A DNA stretch of 15,207 nucleotides, from assembly GCA_002779065.1 (NCBI GenBank), contig PEXL01000030.1, positions 1-15,207 of the forward strand, read 5' to 3'. A model generated the notes under the pieces. It did no database searches. It was given only the letters and a program-made list of their open reading frames with translations, and was not told the DNA's origin. Below, one piece after another: positions 1 to 6,243 of the stretch. Made by a program: the position numbers and the translations under genes. The stretch is from Candidatus Diapherotrites archaeon CG08_land_8_20_14_0_20_34_12. Its GTDB lineage: Archaea > Iainarchaeota > Iainarchaeia > Iainarchaeales > 0-14-0-20-34-12. Positions within the stretch are counted from its first letter, which is position 1, and each line of letters starts with the position of its first letter.

Positions 1-335
1 CCCAAATTGCGGGCATTGCTTGTCTTGAAAATGAGGGCAAAATCCTAGAGGAAAATAAAAGAATATGGAAAACCAGAGTATCCTTTTCTGACAATCAATT
101 AAGAAAAATGGGTTTTAATTTTGTTTCACCAGATGCCGGAATATACCTTTTTGCAACACACGAGAATATTAAGGAAAGCAAGAGTTTTGCCTATTCCTTG
201 CTTGATGAGGGCGTTGCAGTAGCCCCAAATCTCGGCTTTGGAAATTATGACACATTCATACGGATATGCCCTAATCAGGATATTGCAGTATTAAAAGAAG
301 CATTTGAACTTATGGAAAAAGTGCTTTCAAAATAG
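1..335 (+). CDS. PLP-dependent class I/II aminotransferase, C-terminal part (5' truncated by window edge)
   Basis: The reading frame is open from base 3 and stops at TAG 333-335, so about 110 C-terminal residues are visible. They resemble the small C-terminal domain of fold-type I aminotransferases of the aspartate aminotransferase-like group: a segment like 'SPDAGIYLFA' (substrate-site loop followed by a beta strand), then 'LLDEGVAVAPN.GFG' and 'TFIRICPNQD', where the Arg of 'FIRI' sits at the position of the family's carboxylate-binding arginine. The PLP lysine and nucleotide-cradle motifs lie outside the window, so substrate specificity cannot be assigned. The ATG at 108 is an internal methionine, not the start, because clear homologous sequence precedes it. 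The gene converges on the small minus-strand gene that ends at 337, with one base between the two stops. Confidence 0.8.
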   Translation, partial: QIAGIACLENEGKILEENKRIWKTRVSFSDNQLRKMGFNFVSPDAGIYLFATHENIKESKSFAYSLLDEGVAVAPNLGFGNYDTFIRICPNQDIAVLKEAFELMEKVLSK

Positions 336-336
336 A

Positions 337-486
337 TTATTCCATCTTTTTCTCTAATTTCAAATAGCAATTTTTGCATATGTGAAATTTTTTTACCATG
401 CTTTTTTTATTTGGCGGGCTGAGTAAAATTGCCCCAAAAGCAGTAAGCTCTTTTTTGCAGTTGTTGCATATTGGTTTTATTGACAT
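337..486 (-). CDS. 49-residue mini-protein with paired CxxC motifs (zinc-ribbon-like)
   Basis: This short frame encodes 49 residues beginning 'MSIKPICNNCKKEL' and ending 'HICKNCYLKLEKKME'. Two CxxC knuckles (Cys7/Cys10 and Cys37/Cys40) are separated by 26 residues containing 'GAILLSPPNKK', the layout of a small four-cysteine zinc ribbon; Lys-rich stretches follow both knuckles. A TATA-like element lies 25-37 bases before the ATG, as expected for a leaderless archaeal transcript, and no Shine-Dalgarno is seen. Such ribbons often bind nucleic acid or protein, but no specific function can be given. Spacing and composition make a chance frame unlikely: cysteines occur only in the two pairs. It converges tail-to-tail with the upstream aminotransferase gene. 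Confidence 0.65.
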   Translation of the reverse strand: MSIKPICNNCKKELTAFGAILLSPPNKKSMVKKFHICKNCYLKLEKKME

Positions 487-510
487 GATTAGAATCAGGC
501 AGATAGTGGT

Positions 511-523
511 TTAAAATATATTT
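511..523 (-). promoter_or_regulatory. TATA box for the 49-residue zinc-ribbon-like gene
   Basis: On the minus strand this reads AAATATATTTTAA, a good archaeal box A. It lies 25-37 bases upstream of the ATG at 486, so transcription would start at or just before the start codon (leaderless). Assigned by sequence and position only. Confidence 0.45.
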
Positions 524-660
524 ATTGCCAAATACTGCTAAAACTTATTTCAAATTCCCTTTGGGGAAATAATTTATTTTTCTTTGTGTTGTGCGAATGG
601 GAATTCTTAAGAATGTAATTAGTCTTCAGCTGCAGTTTTAGCTATCCTGGTAGCACTTAT

Positions 661-936
661 TTACGAATCAGAACTTTTTCCATTATCCAATAGATTTCTT
701 CTTAATTCTTCCTGTAGACTTGGATCTCTTAATCTTTGAAGCAATTGTTCAACAAAGAAAAAATATTTGTATGGCCTTTTCATTATTTCAGGATTATTTC
801 TTAAAGGCAAAATTCTAGCAGTCATTATCGCTCCCACAGTTTTATTCGGATGAGGTTTATATCTCCAAGCATGCAATGTATCAATATCCAGCGGAATTAC
901 TTCTCTACCTTCGCTTGTTTCAAAAGAATGTATCAT
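661..936 (-). CDS. Uncharacterised 91-residue protein
   Basis: I do not recognise this protein. It is soluble-looking with no membrane segment or signal peptide: a short N-terminal part ('VIPLDIDTLHAWRYKPHP'), a central 'GAIMTARILPLRNNPEI' and a basic, aromatic, helix-like C-terminal half ('RPYKYFFFVEQLLQRLRDP...ELRRNLL'). No cysteines are present, unlike its neighbours on both sides. The composition (balanced charge, clustered aromatics, amphipathic C-terminal helix) looks like a real protein, and an AATATTTTAATA box sits 27-38 bases before the ATG, fitting a leaderless promoter. It could be a DNA-binding or partner-binding small protein, but that is speculation. Confidence 0.6.
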   Translation of the reverse strand: MIHSFETSEGREVIPLDIDTLHAWRYKPHPNKTVGAIMTARILPLRNNPEIMKRPYKYFFFVEQLLQRLRDPSLQEELRRNLLDNGKSSDS

Positions 937-962
937 ATCTATTAAAATTAGCTTGAAAAGAG

Positions 963-974
963 TATTAAAATATT
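963..974 (-). promoter_or_regulatory. TATA box for the 91-residue gene
   Basis: The minus strand reads AATATTTTAATA, 27-38 bases upstream of the ATG at 936, the right distance for a leaderless archaeal transcript. Position and composition are the only evidence. Confidence 0.4.
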
Positions 975-993
975 GGCAAGTTAGTTTTTGTGG

Positions 994-1233
994 TTATATC
1001 ATTCTTTTTGCGCCTTTTTTGACCATGCGAAAACATTTCTTGTGCCAGTACTGCCCTGCCCATTGTTTTTCTACCTGATCTCTCCCGCAAAATGCGCATG
1101 CTTTGTCCGAATATTTTGAGTCTTCTACAGATTCTTCAGTTTCTTGCTCTGCTGCTTCTTTTGATTCGGAAGATTTTTTCTCTTCTGTTTTTTCATCTTT
1201 TTTTCCGAATTTTAAAAAATCAGTCAGTCCCAT
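994..1233 (-). CDS. Small protein with charged linker and C-x2-C / H-x2-C zinc-binding end
   Basis: The 79-residue product has three parts: a short basic N-terminus ('MGLTDFLKFGKK'), a low-complexity Glu/Lys/Ser linker (about residues 13-42), and a C-terminal module 'CAFCGRDQ...QYWHKKC' followed by a basic tail ('RMVKKGAKRM'). The C-x2-C-x14-H-x2-C pattern is that of a small treble-clef or half-LIM zinc finger, with the conserved W-H pair typical of such knuckles. The frame is open upstream to an ATG at 1278, but that adds a hydrophobic 'LILFFIL' stretch; the internal ATG at 1233 begins a better start context and follows an A/T box at about 1254-1266, so I prefer it. If the longer form were used the protein would carry an N-terminal membrane-like segment. 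Function unknown; nucleic-acid or protein binding is possible. Confidence 0.6.
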   Translation of the reverse strand: MGLTDFLKFGKKDEKTEEKKSSESKEAAEQETEESVEDSKYSDKACAFCGRDQVEKQWAGQYWHKKCFRMVKKGAKRMI

Positions 1234-1336
1234 AAAAATCTTTTCCGGCTTTTTTAGAATAAAAAATAGAATTAGCATGCAGCAAAATGCCGCATACTTA
1301 GATAATTACTTAATTGAAAGATATTTTTTAATCAAT

Positions 1337-1489
1337 TTATTTACTTGACAATTTCTTGCCCTTTACATATACCCAAATTTTCTTGGTCATTTCACTTGGT
1401 GAAATCTTTCCTGAACCAAATACCGATTCCATTGAGTCCGTACAACCCTTGAAACAAATACTATATCCTCCAAATGCTGGTTTAGCCAT
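1337..1489 (-). CDS. 50-residue conserved-looking mini-protein with strong ribosome-binding site
   Basis: The product starts 'MAKPAFGGYSICFKGCTDSM' and ends 'KKIWVYVKGKKLSSK'. It has two cysteines (12 and 16), a Gly/aromatic N-terminus, a Ser/Pro-containing middle ('GSGKISPSEMTKK') and a strand-like basic C-terminus. I do not recognise a named family. A perfect GGAGGT at 1497-1502 sits 7 bases before the ATG, which is striking because other small genes here look leaderless; this makes translation of the frame very likely and suggests abundant or regulated expression. The leader upstream carries two copies of a 16-base repeat. The gene lies downstream of nrdJ on the same strand, 247 bases away, with its own likely promoter between. 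Confidence 0.7.
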   Translation of the reverse strand: MAKPAFGGYSICFKGCTDSMESVFGSGKISPSEMTKKIWVYVKGKKLSSK

Positions 1490-1496
1490 TATAATT

Positions 1497-1502
1497 ACCT
1501 CC
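1497..1502 (-). promoter_or_regulatory. Shine-Dalgarno GGAGGT for the 50-residue gene
   Basis: The minus strand reads GGAGGT followed by 7 bases and ATG. It is the strongest ribosome-binding site seen in the window and fixes the start of the gene at 1489. Confidence 0.8.
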
Positions 1503-1538
1503 AATTTTTTTACTAATAGTTAAATTTTTTTACTAATA
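1503..1538. repeat. Tandem direct repeat, two 16-base copies with 20-base period
   Basis: AATTTTTTTACTAATA occurs at 1503-1518 and again at 1523-1538 with a 4-base spacer. Both copies lie in the leader or promoter of the 50-residue gene, directly before its Shine-Dalgarno. A period of 20 bases is about two turns of DNA helix, so a protein could contact both copies on one face; alternatively they are a simple A/T-rich duplication. Confidence 0.7.
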
Positions 1539-1643
1539 TCTAAATCCAAAGAATTCCCTTATTTTTTAAGTTATAATCGCAGGAATTCATTGCCTGCCAA
1601 AAATATTTTTATATGTTTTTGATATTTCTAATAGACTGAATCA

Positions 1644-1689
1644 GCAAAAAGCATTTAAATGCCTCTTAGAGGTAAAATTTGCTTTTTGC
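1644..1689. repeat. Nested palindromes downstream of nrdJ
   Basis: GCAAAAAGCA (1644-1653) and TGCTTTTTGC (1680-1689) are perfect 10-bp inverted arms. Inside are two further palindromes: GCATTTAAATGC (1651-1662, perfect) and CCTCTTAGAGG (1662-1672, 5-bp arms, one-base centre). The element begins 48 bases beyond the nrdJ stop. On the nrdJ strand it could fold as a stem with a nested hairpin ending in a T5 run, so it may be a 3'-end or terminator-like structure, or a protein-binding site for the next gene. Confidence 0.55.
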
Positions 1690-1736
1690 CTCGTATTTTT
1701 GACTATGTTTTATCATTCTAATTATTTTGAATTATT

Positions 1737-4316
1737 TTAATCATTCGAGCAAAGGCCATATCCGCAAACCGGGCAGACAGTACAGCCTTCCTTTTTTATT
1801 AAGACAGCGCCATCATTAGGGCATTTTTTTATGTTTGCATTATTTGTCATATGATGCCCGTTTTCATTATTTGCTGCCGCACAATTTTCTGGAACATTTG
1901 CAGGCCCAACCACAACATATTCAGAATCCGGTTTTGCTGATTCTGCTGTTAATTCATATGAGCTCCCTTTCCTTTCCCTTTTCTTTGTGATTAATACCTG
2001 CTCTTTTAATGAACTGTCCCTGTATACTGTAACATCCTTGCATCCAAGATCATGTGCCAATACATATGCTTTTTCCATTTCCTCTAAACTTACATCTGCC
2101 GGAAAATTAATTGTTTTTGAAATGCTTGAATCTGTCCATTTTTGGAATGAAGCTAAAGCCCTTATATGATCTTCAGAAACAATATCATGTGAAGTAACAA
2201 AAACATTCTTTATTCTTGGCGGAATGTATCCTATTGTTTGTACGCTTCCATTGCATTTTACAACATCTTCAACAAGAAGATCATCAAACAAGCCTTCAGA
2301 ACTTAATCTTTTTTCTAATACCCTATTTACATAATAGAAACTTCCAACCTTTACATTTTTTTCAAATACCAAACTGTACATTGGCTCTATTCCAGAAGAG
2401 CAGCCAGCAATCATTGAAATACTGCCTGTTGGGGCTATCACGGTTGTAAAACTATTCCTTAATCCGTGCTTCTTAATCTCTTTAGCTAATTTATTCCAGT
2501 CAAAATGCCAGCTTTTCTTTTCTTCAAATCCTTTTACCGGCAATTTGCCTTTTGAATAGAAACTCTTATTGTAAAATGGGAATTTTCCCCTCTTCTTTCC
2601 CATTTCAATTGATTGTACTTTTGAATAATAATTAACATACTCCATTAATTCTTCCATAAAGCTTCTTCCTTTTGGATTGCTATAGGGAATTTCCATTTCA
2701 AACATTGCATCTGCAACCCCCATTATGCCCAATCCTATCTTTCTTGTATTCAAAGACATTTCTTCAATATCCTTTAATGGGAATTTATTAATGTCAATTA
2801 CATTATCCAAAAAATGAGAAGCCATCAAAATAGTTCCCTTTAATCCTTCCCAATCAAAATGCAATTTTCCATTCTTGTCTTCCTTGCAGAATGCCCAAAT
2901 ATTTATGCTTCCTAAATTACATGATTCATTAGGATAAAGAAGGACCTCGCCACAAGGATTTGTGGAATAAATAGGGCCCAATCCTTCCAGCAACGGATTG
3001 TATTTATTTACATTATCAAAATAAATTACGCCAGGTTCTGCAGATTCCCATGCTTGGTGCACAATAATATCAAAAAGATTTTTCGCATCAATTGTTCGCA
3101 TAACCTTTCCGCTTCTCGGATTCAATAAAGGATAGGGTTTGTTCTTCCTGTAACATTCCCAGAAATCACCCATTACCATAACTGAAATATTGAAATTTCT
3201 TAATGCCTTATTCCCTTCCTTGGCTTTAACAAAATGTTCTATATCTGGATGATTGCTATTAAGGATTCCCATATTGGCCCCTCTTCTTATGCCTCCTTGT
3301 TTTATTACCTCAGTCATTGTGTCAAACAAGCGCATAAAGCTTAATGGCCCAGAAGCTAAGCCATGTGTGCTTGAAACAAAGTCGCCCTCTGGCCTCAATT
3401 TCGAGAAATTATAGCCCATGCCTCCGCCGGCTTTAAACACAAGCGCAGTTTTCTTTAAGGTTTCCATAATTTCTTCCATTGAATCCTCAATGTCTAAAAC
3501 AAAGCAGGCAGAACCCATCCCTAATGGGTTGCCAAAATTAGCCAATGCCGGGGTGTTTGGCAAGAATTTCTTTGAAACCATCATATTGTAAAAATCATCA
3601 ATTACTTTCTCATACTTTTCAAACTTTCTTTTTGAAAGCATGTCTAAAAAGTTCTTCCAAGGGATTTTCATATGCCCTTTTGAAGCCATGCGGTCATATG
3701 TTCTCTTTAAACCTTCAAGATGATGTTTATTTAATGCATATTTTCCTATGAAAATCTTACCATCATATTTCTCAGCTACAAATTTTTCATGGCCATTTTT
3801 TTTCTGGTTTGGAACCTTGCTGAAAATAACTGAATCATATAATAAATCAGGCAAGGCTGTGTGAACTGAAACCCTTGTAAATAATTCTTTCGGGCATTCA
3901 GTCAATTTCCCTGATTCATCCTTTCTTAAGTATCTTGAAGTCAATACCTTTAATGCATTTAAATCAAAGGATTTGTCGACCTCATCAATCCTTTCTTTCT
4001 GCAAAACCTGCGCCTTTTCAGACCTTACTTCAGATCTTTTTTGCCTGTATGAGATATATGCTTTGGCAGTTCTCGCATGCCCTTCTTCAATTAAAATGCG
4101 CTCAACAGCATCCTGTATCTGCTCTACTGTGGGGTATTTTTGTTTTATATTCCTGTTTAAATAGGAAATAACCTGGTCAGCTAATTTTTCAGCCAGCTTC
4201 CTGTCACTGCCGCCAGCAGCCCTTGCTGCCGCAAATACTGCATTGATTATCTTTTCCTTGTCAAATGGCACTAATCTGCCTTCTCTTTTCTGGATAAAAT
4301 CGAATTTACTCTTCAT
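1737..4316 (-). CDS. nrdJ: Adenosylcobalamin-dependent (class II) ribonucleoside-diphosphate/triphosphate reductase
   Basis: The 859-residue protein reduces ribonucleotides to deoxyribonucleotides using a B12-generated thiyl radical. Residues 1-100 form an ATP-cone, the usual allosteric activity domain. The catalytic barrel shows 'NTPALANFG' (254-262), Cys271 in 'GSACFVL', the active site 'NPCGE' (453-457; Asn453, thiyl Cys455, Glu457), Cys466 in 'SCNLGSIN' as redox partner of Cys271, and 'APTGSIS' (628-634). No NrdB-type subunit or glycyl-radical end is present, consistent with class II. The C-terminus (832-856) has the cysteine-rich tail of long NrdJ proteins, which regenerates the active-site disulfide, but one position of the usual first CPxC pair is Asp835. 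The ATG at 4316 follows a GGGGTG Shine-Dalgarno-like stretch. The gene is divergent from trxB, a possible electron supplier. Confidence 0.95.
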   Translation of the reverse strand: MKSKFDFIQKREGRLVPFDKEKIINAVFAAARAAGGSDRKLAEKLADQVISYLNRNIKQKYPTVEQIQDAVERILIEEGHARTAKAYISYRQKRSEVRSEKAQVLQKERIDEVDKSFDLNALKVLTSRYLRKDESGKLTECPKELFTRVSVHTALPDLLYDSVIFSKVPNQKKNGHEKFVAEKYDGKIFIGKYALNKHHLEGLKRTYDRMASKGHMKIPWKNFLDMLSKRKFEKYEKVIDDFYNMMVSKKFLPNTPALANFGNPLGMGSACFVLDIEDSMEEIMETLKKTALVFKAGGGMGYNFSKLRPEGDFVSSTHGLASGPLSFMRLFDTMTEVIKQGGIRRGANMGILNSNHPDIEHFVKAKEGNKALRNFNISVMVMGDFWECYRKNKPYPLLNPRSGKVMRTIDAKNLFDIIVHQAWESAEPGVIYFDNVNKYNPLLEGLGPIYSTNPCGEVLLYPNESCNLGSINIWAFCKEDKNGKLHFDWEGLKGTILMASHFLDNVIDINKFPLKDIEEMSLNTRKIGLGIMGVADAMFEMEIPYSNPKGRSFMEELMEYVNYYSKVQSIEMGKKRGKFPFYNKSFYSKGKLPVKGFEEKKSWHFDWNKLAKEIKKHGLRNSFTTVIAPTGSISMIAGCSSGIEPMYSLVFEKNVKVGSFYYVNRVLEKRLSSEGLFDDLLVEDVVKCNGSVQTIGYIPPRIKNVFVTSHDIVSEDHIRALASFQKWTDSSISKTINFPADVSLEEMEKAYVLAHDLGCKDVTVYRDSSLKEQVLITKKRERKGSSYELTAESAKPDSEYVVVGPANVPENCAAANNENGHHMTNNANIKKCPNDGAVLIKKEGCTVCPVCGYGLCSND

Positions 4317-4390
4317 ACAGGCACCCCGAATTCTTTCCTTTGTGTTTGTGAATATTTGTTTTTGCGCTTCCCATGTGTCGGAAGAATAAA

Positions 4391-4402
4391 TTATTTAATA
4401 AA
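4391..4402 (-). promoter_or_regulatory. TATA box for nrdJ
   Basis: The minus strand reads TATTAAATAA within an A/T run at 4391-4406. Transcription would begin near 4370, giving a leader of about 50 bases with a small CTTCC/GGAAG hairpin (4367-4371 with 4380-4384) near its 5' end. Confidence 0.45.
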
Positions 4403-4410
4403 ATTTGAGA

Positions 4411-4425
4411 ACATATTTAATATGT
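4411..4425. promoter_or_regulatory. 15-bp palindrome, candidate operator at the nrdJ-trxB divergent promoter
   Basis: ACATATTTAATATGT has 7-bp perfect arms around one central base. It lies between the putative TATA boxes of nrdJ (4391-4402, minus) and of the trxB cluster (4434-4441, plus), where a bound dimer could affect both directions. No regulator is assigned. Confidence 0.4.
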
Positions 4426-4433
4426 CCTTCTTA

Positions 4434-4441
4434 TTTATAAA
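4434..4441 (+). promoter_or_regulatory. TATA box of the trxB-yggS-glycerate kinase-abrB cluster
   Basis: TTTATAAA is close to archaeal box A consensus. A start of transcription near 4460 would give a leader of about 130 bases before trxB, or about 17 bases before the small frame at 4478. Confidence 0.45.
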
Positions 4442-4477
4442 GCTTGGCTTGAAGTACATAAAATTAACTTTTTTCTG

Positions 4478-4606
4478 ATGAAAAATTCAGAAATTCAAAC
4501 CAGAAAAATTAGGCTCTTGCTGAATGCAGATAAATATCTTGAATCAGTCTCTGAAAAGAATATTAATGTTTTGCTCTTCTTAATCTTGTTACTATGTTTG
4601 ATTTAA
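4478..4606 (+). CDS. Possible 42-residue upstream peptide overlapping trxB
   Basis: ATG 4478 to TAA 4604-4606 encodes 42 residues: a polar, charged N-terminal half ('MKNSEIQTRKIRLLLNADKY') and a hydrophobic end ('VLLFLILLLCLI'). It is the first ATG after the TATA box at 4434-4441 and its last four codons overlap the first codons of trxB in another frame, a layout compatible with translational coupling or a small tail-anchored membrane peptide. No Shine-Dalgarno is obvious and the length is within chance expectation, so it may equally be an untranslated leader. Confidence 0.25.
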   Translation: MKNSEIQTRKIRLLLNADKYLESVSEKNINVLLFLILLLCLI

Positions 4607-5502
4607 TTATTGTTGGTGGGGCTGGCGCAGGCTGCTCAGCAGGAATATATGCTGCACGTGCAGGCCTTAAGACAGTATTGATAACCACGGAATTTGGCGG
4701 CCAGCTTCTTGAAACAGAAAGCATTGAAAATTATCCAGGAATAAAAAAAATATCTGGTGTGGAAATGAGCATTGCTTTATCTGATCATCTGAAAGAATAT
4801 CCTGTTGAAGCAATAGAAGGTTCAAAGGTTAAAAAAATTGCAAAAAAAGGCAATTATTTTATTGTTGAAACCGAAGAAATGCTGTATGAGGGTAAAACTG
4901 TTATTATTGCTACAGGAAAAAGGCCAAGAAAATTAAAGGCAAGGAATTCTGATTTATTTGAAGGAAAGGGAATGCATCATTGTGCTATCTGTGACGGCCC
5001 GCTTTATGCAGACCAGGATGTGGCAGTTATTGGTGCAGGCTATGCTGGCATAGAAAATGCACTTTTCTTAAGCGCTTTTTGCAAAAAAGTCTTTTTGCTG
5101 GAATTTGGCGGAGAGATAAGTGGGGAAGAAATAACCAAACAAGAGGTTTTGAAAAAAGAGAATATTGAAATAATTACTAAAGCACAAGTACTTGAAGTAT
5201 ATGGAAAAGAAATGATTTCTGGCTTGAAATATAAAGATTTGTTGTCAGGGAAAGAAAAAAAACTTGATGTTGCTGCTATCTTTGTGAATATTGGGGAAGA
5301 CCCTAATTCTGAATTTGTTGATTGTGATAAAACAGAATATGGTGAGATCATTACTGATAAGGATAATATGACCTCAGTAAAAGGTCTTTTTGCCGCAGGT
5401 GATGTTACAAACATTAGAGTAAAACAGCTTGTGGTTTCTGCAGCAGAAGGCTGCAAGGCAGCATTGGCTGCTTCAAAATATCTTAAATTTCAAAAAATTT
5501 AA
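4594..5502 (+). CDS. trxB: Thioredoxin-disulfide reductase-like flavoprotein
   Basis: This 302-residue protein has the two-domain layout and length of low-molecular-weight thioredoxin reductases. The FAD motif is at 8-20 ('GGAGAGCSAGIYAARAG'), 'GGQL' at 35-38 and 'NYPG' at 46-49; the redox pair is Cys130/Cys133 in 'HHCAICDG'; the second dinucleotide fold is 'VIGAGYAGIENA' (145-156); and 'GLFAAGDV' (264-271) closes the FAD site. The arginine motif (HRRxxxR type) that binds the 2'-phosphate of NADPH is absent: strand two ends 'LLEFGGEISGEE', with acidic and glycine residues instead. This points to NADH, ferredoxin or another donor rather than NADPH. A role reducing thioredoxin for the adjacent class II reductase is plausible from context. 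It heads a four-gene plus-strand cluster; the next gene starts 12 bases later. Confidence 0.9.
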   Translation: MFDLIIVGGAGAGCSAGIYAARAGLKTVLITTEFGGQLLETESIENYPGIKKISGVEMSIALSDHLKEYPVEAIEGSKVKKIAKKGNYFIVETEEMLYEGKTVIIATGKRPRKLKARNSDLFEGKGMHHCAICDGPLYADQDVAVIGAGYAGIENALFLSAFCKKVFLLEFGGEISGEEITKQEVLKKENIEIITKAQVLEVYGKEMISGLKYKDLLSGKEKKLDVAAIFVNIGEDPNSEFVDCDKTEYGEIITDKDNMTSVKGLFAAGDVTNIRVKQLVVSAAEGCKAALAASKYLKFQKI

Positions 5503-5514
5503 TCTGATTCTTAC

Positions 5515-6243
5515 ATGCAAAATGAAAATTTTCAAGAAATCTTGGAAAAAAACATAGCAACAATAAAAGCCAATATCTCTGATTCCTGCCAAAAAGCAGG
5601 CAGGGCTAAAGATTCCGTCAAAATTTTGGCAGCAGCTAAATCCCAAAGCACTGAAAAAATAAAAATTGCTGCAAATTTAGGCATTTCTTTATTTGGAGAA
5701 AATTATTCAAAAGAATTTTTAGAAAAATATTCCGTTTTGGGAAATAAAATAAATGGCAGAAGGATTGAATGGCATTTTATCGGGCATTTGCAGAGAAACA
5801 AAGTAAAACAAATAATTCCTTATATTGATGTGATAGAATCCTTAGATTCAATAGCCTTGGCTGAAAAAATCAATGATGAAAGTGCTAAGCTGGAAAAGGT
5901 TTCAAGTGTTTTTATTGAGGTTAATATTTCAAATGAAAGTTCAAAATATGGCATAGATTTAAAACAATTGTCCGATTTTTGTGGGAAAATAAGCCCACTT
6001 GATCATATTCGCGTATTGGGCCTAATGAGTATGCCTGCTTTGCAGAGTTCAGAAATGAACAGAAAATGTTTTAAATTGATGAACGAACAATTCAATAGGT
6101 TAAAGCCTATGAATCTTAAAAATTTTTGTTTAAAGGACCTTTCCATAGGGACAAGCAATGATTATCAAATAGCAATAGAGGAAGGCTCAACAATCATAAG
6201 ATTAGGTTCTTCTCTTTTGGGTGAAAGAAGATGCACAAGATAA
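5515..6243 (+). CDS. PLP homeostasis protein (YggS/PLPBP family)
   Basis: The 242-residue protein matches the single-domain alanine-racemase-like barrel of the YggS/PROSC family, which binds pyridoxal phosphate and buffers B6 and amino-acid pools rather than catalysing a known reaction. The PLP lysine is Lys42 in 'AAAKSQS'. Further family signatures are 'GENY' (61-64), 'WHFIGHLQRNK' (86-96), 'IESLDS' (107-112), 'VNIS' (136-139), 'GLMSMPAL' (169-176) and the phosphate-binding 'LSIGTSNDYQIAIEEGST' (209-226) with 'IRLGSSLLGER' close to the end. Length and motif order are normal. The final 13 bases, including the stop, overlap the start of the glycerate kinase gene, so the two are probably translationally coupled. 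PLP is the cofactor of HisC downstream and of the truncated aminotransferase at the window start. Confidence 0.92.
   Translation: MQNENFQEILEKNIATIKANISDSCQKAGRAKDSVKILAAAKSQSTEKIKIAANLGISLFGENYSKEFLEKYSVLGNKINGRRIEWHFIGHLQRNKVKQIIPYIDVIESLDSIALAEKINDESAKLEKVSSVFIEVNISNESSKYGIDLKQLSDFCGKISPLDHIRVLGLMSMPALQSSEMNRKCFKLMNEQFNRLKPMNLKNFCLKDLSIGTSNDYQIAIEEGSTIIRLGSSLLGERRCTR

Noticed and set aside
555..614. TTCCC-TTTG-GGGAA hairpin and ATTCTTAAGAAT palindrome between the first two small genes
   Set aside because: The arms are 5-6 bp, within chance for A/T-rich DNA, and there is no following T run or evident gene context.
5040..5456. 138-residue minus-strand open frame opposite trxB (and similar ones at 6431-6856 and 13808-14176)
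   Set aside because: They are antisense to clear enzymes, have no motif or promoter, and have Ser/Phe/Pro-rich compositions typical of complementary-strand frames.
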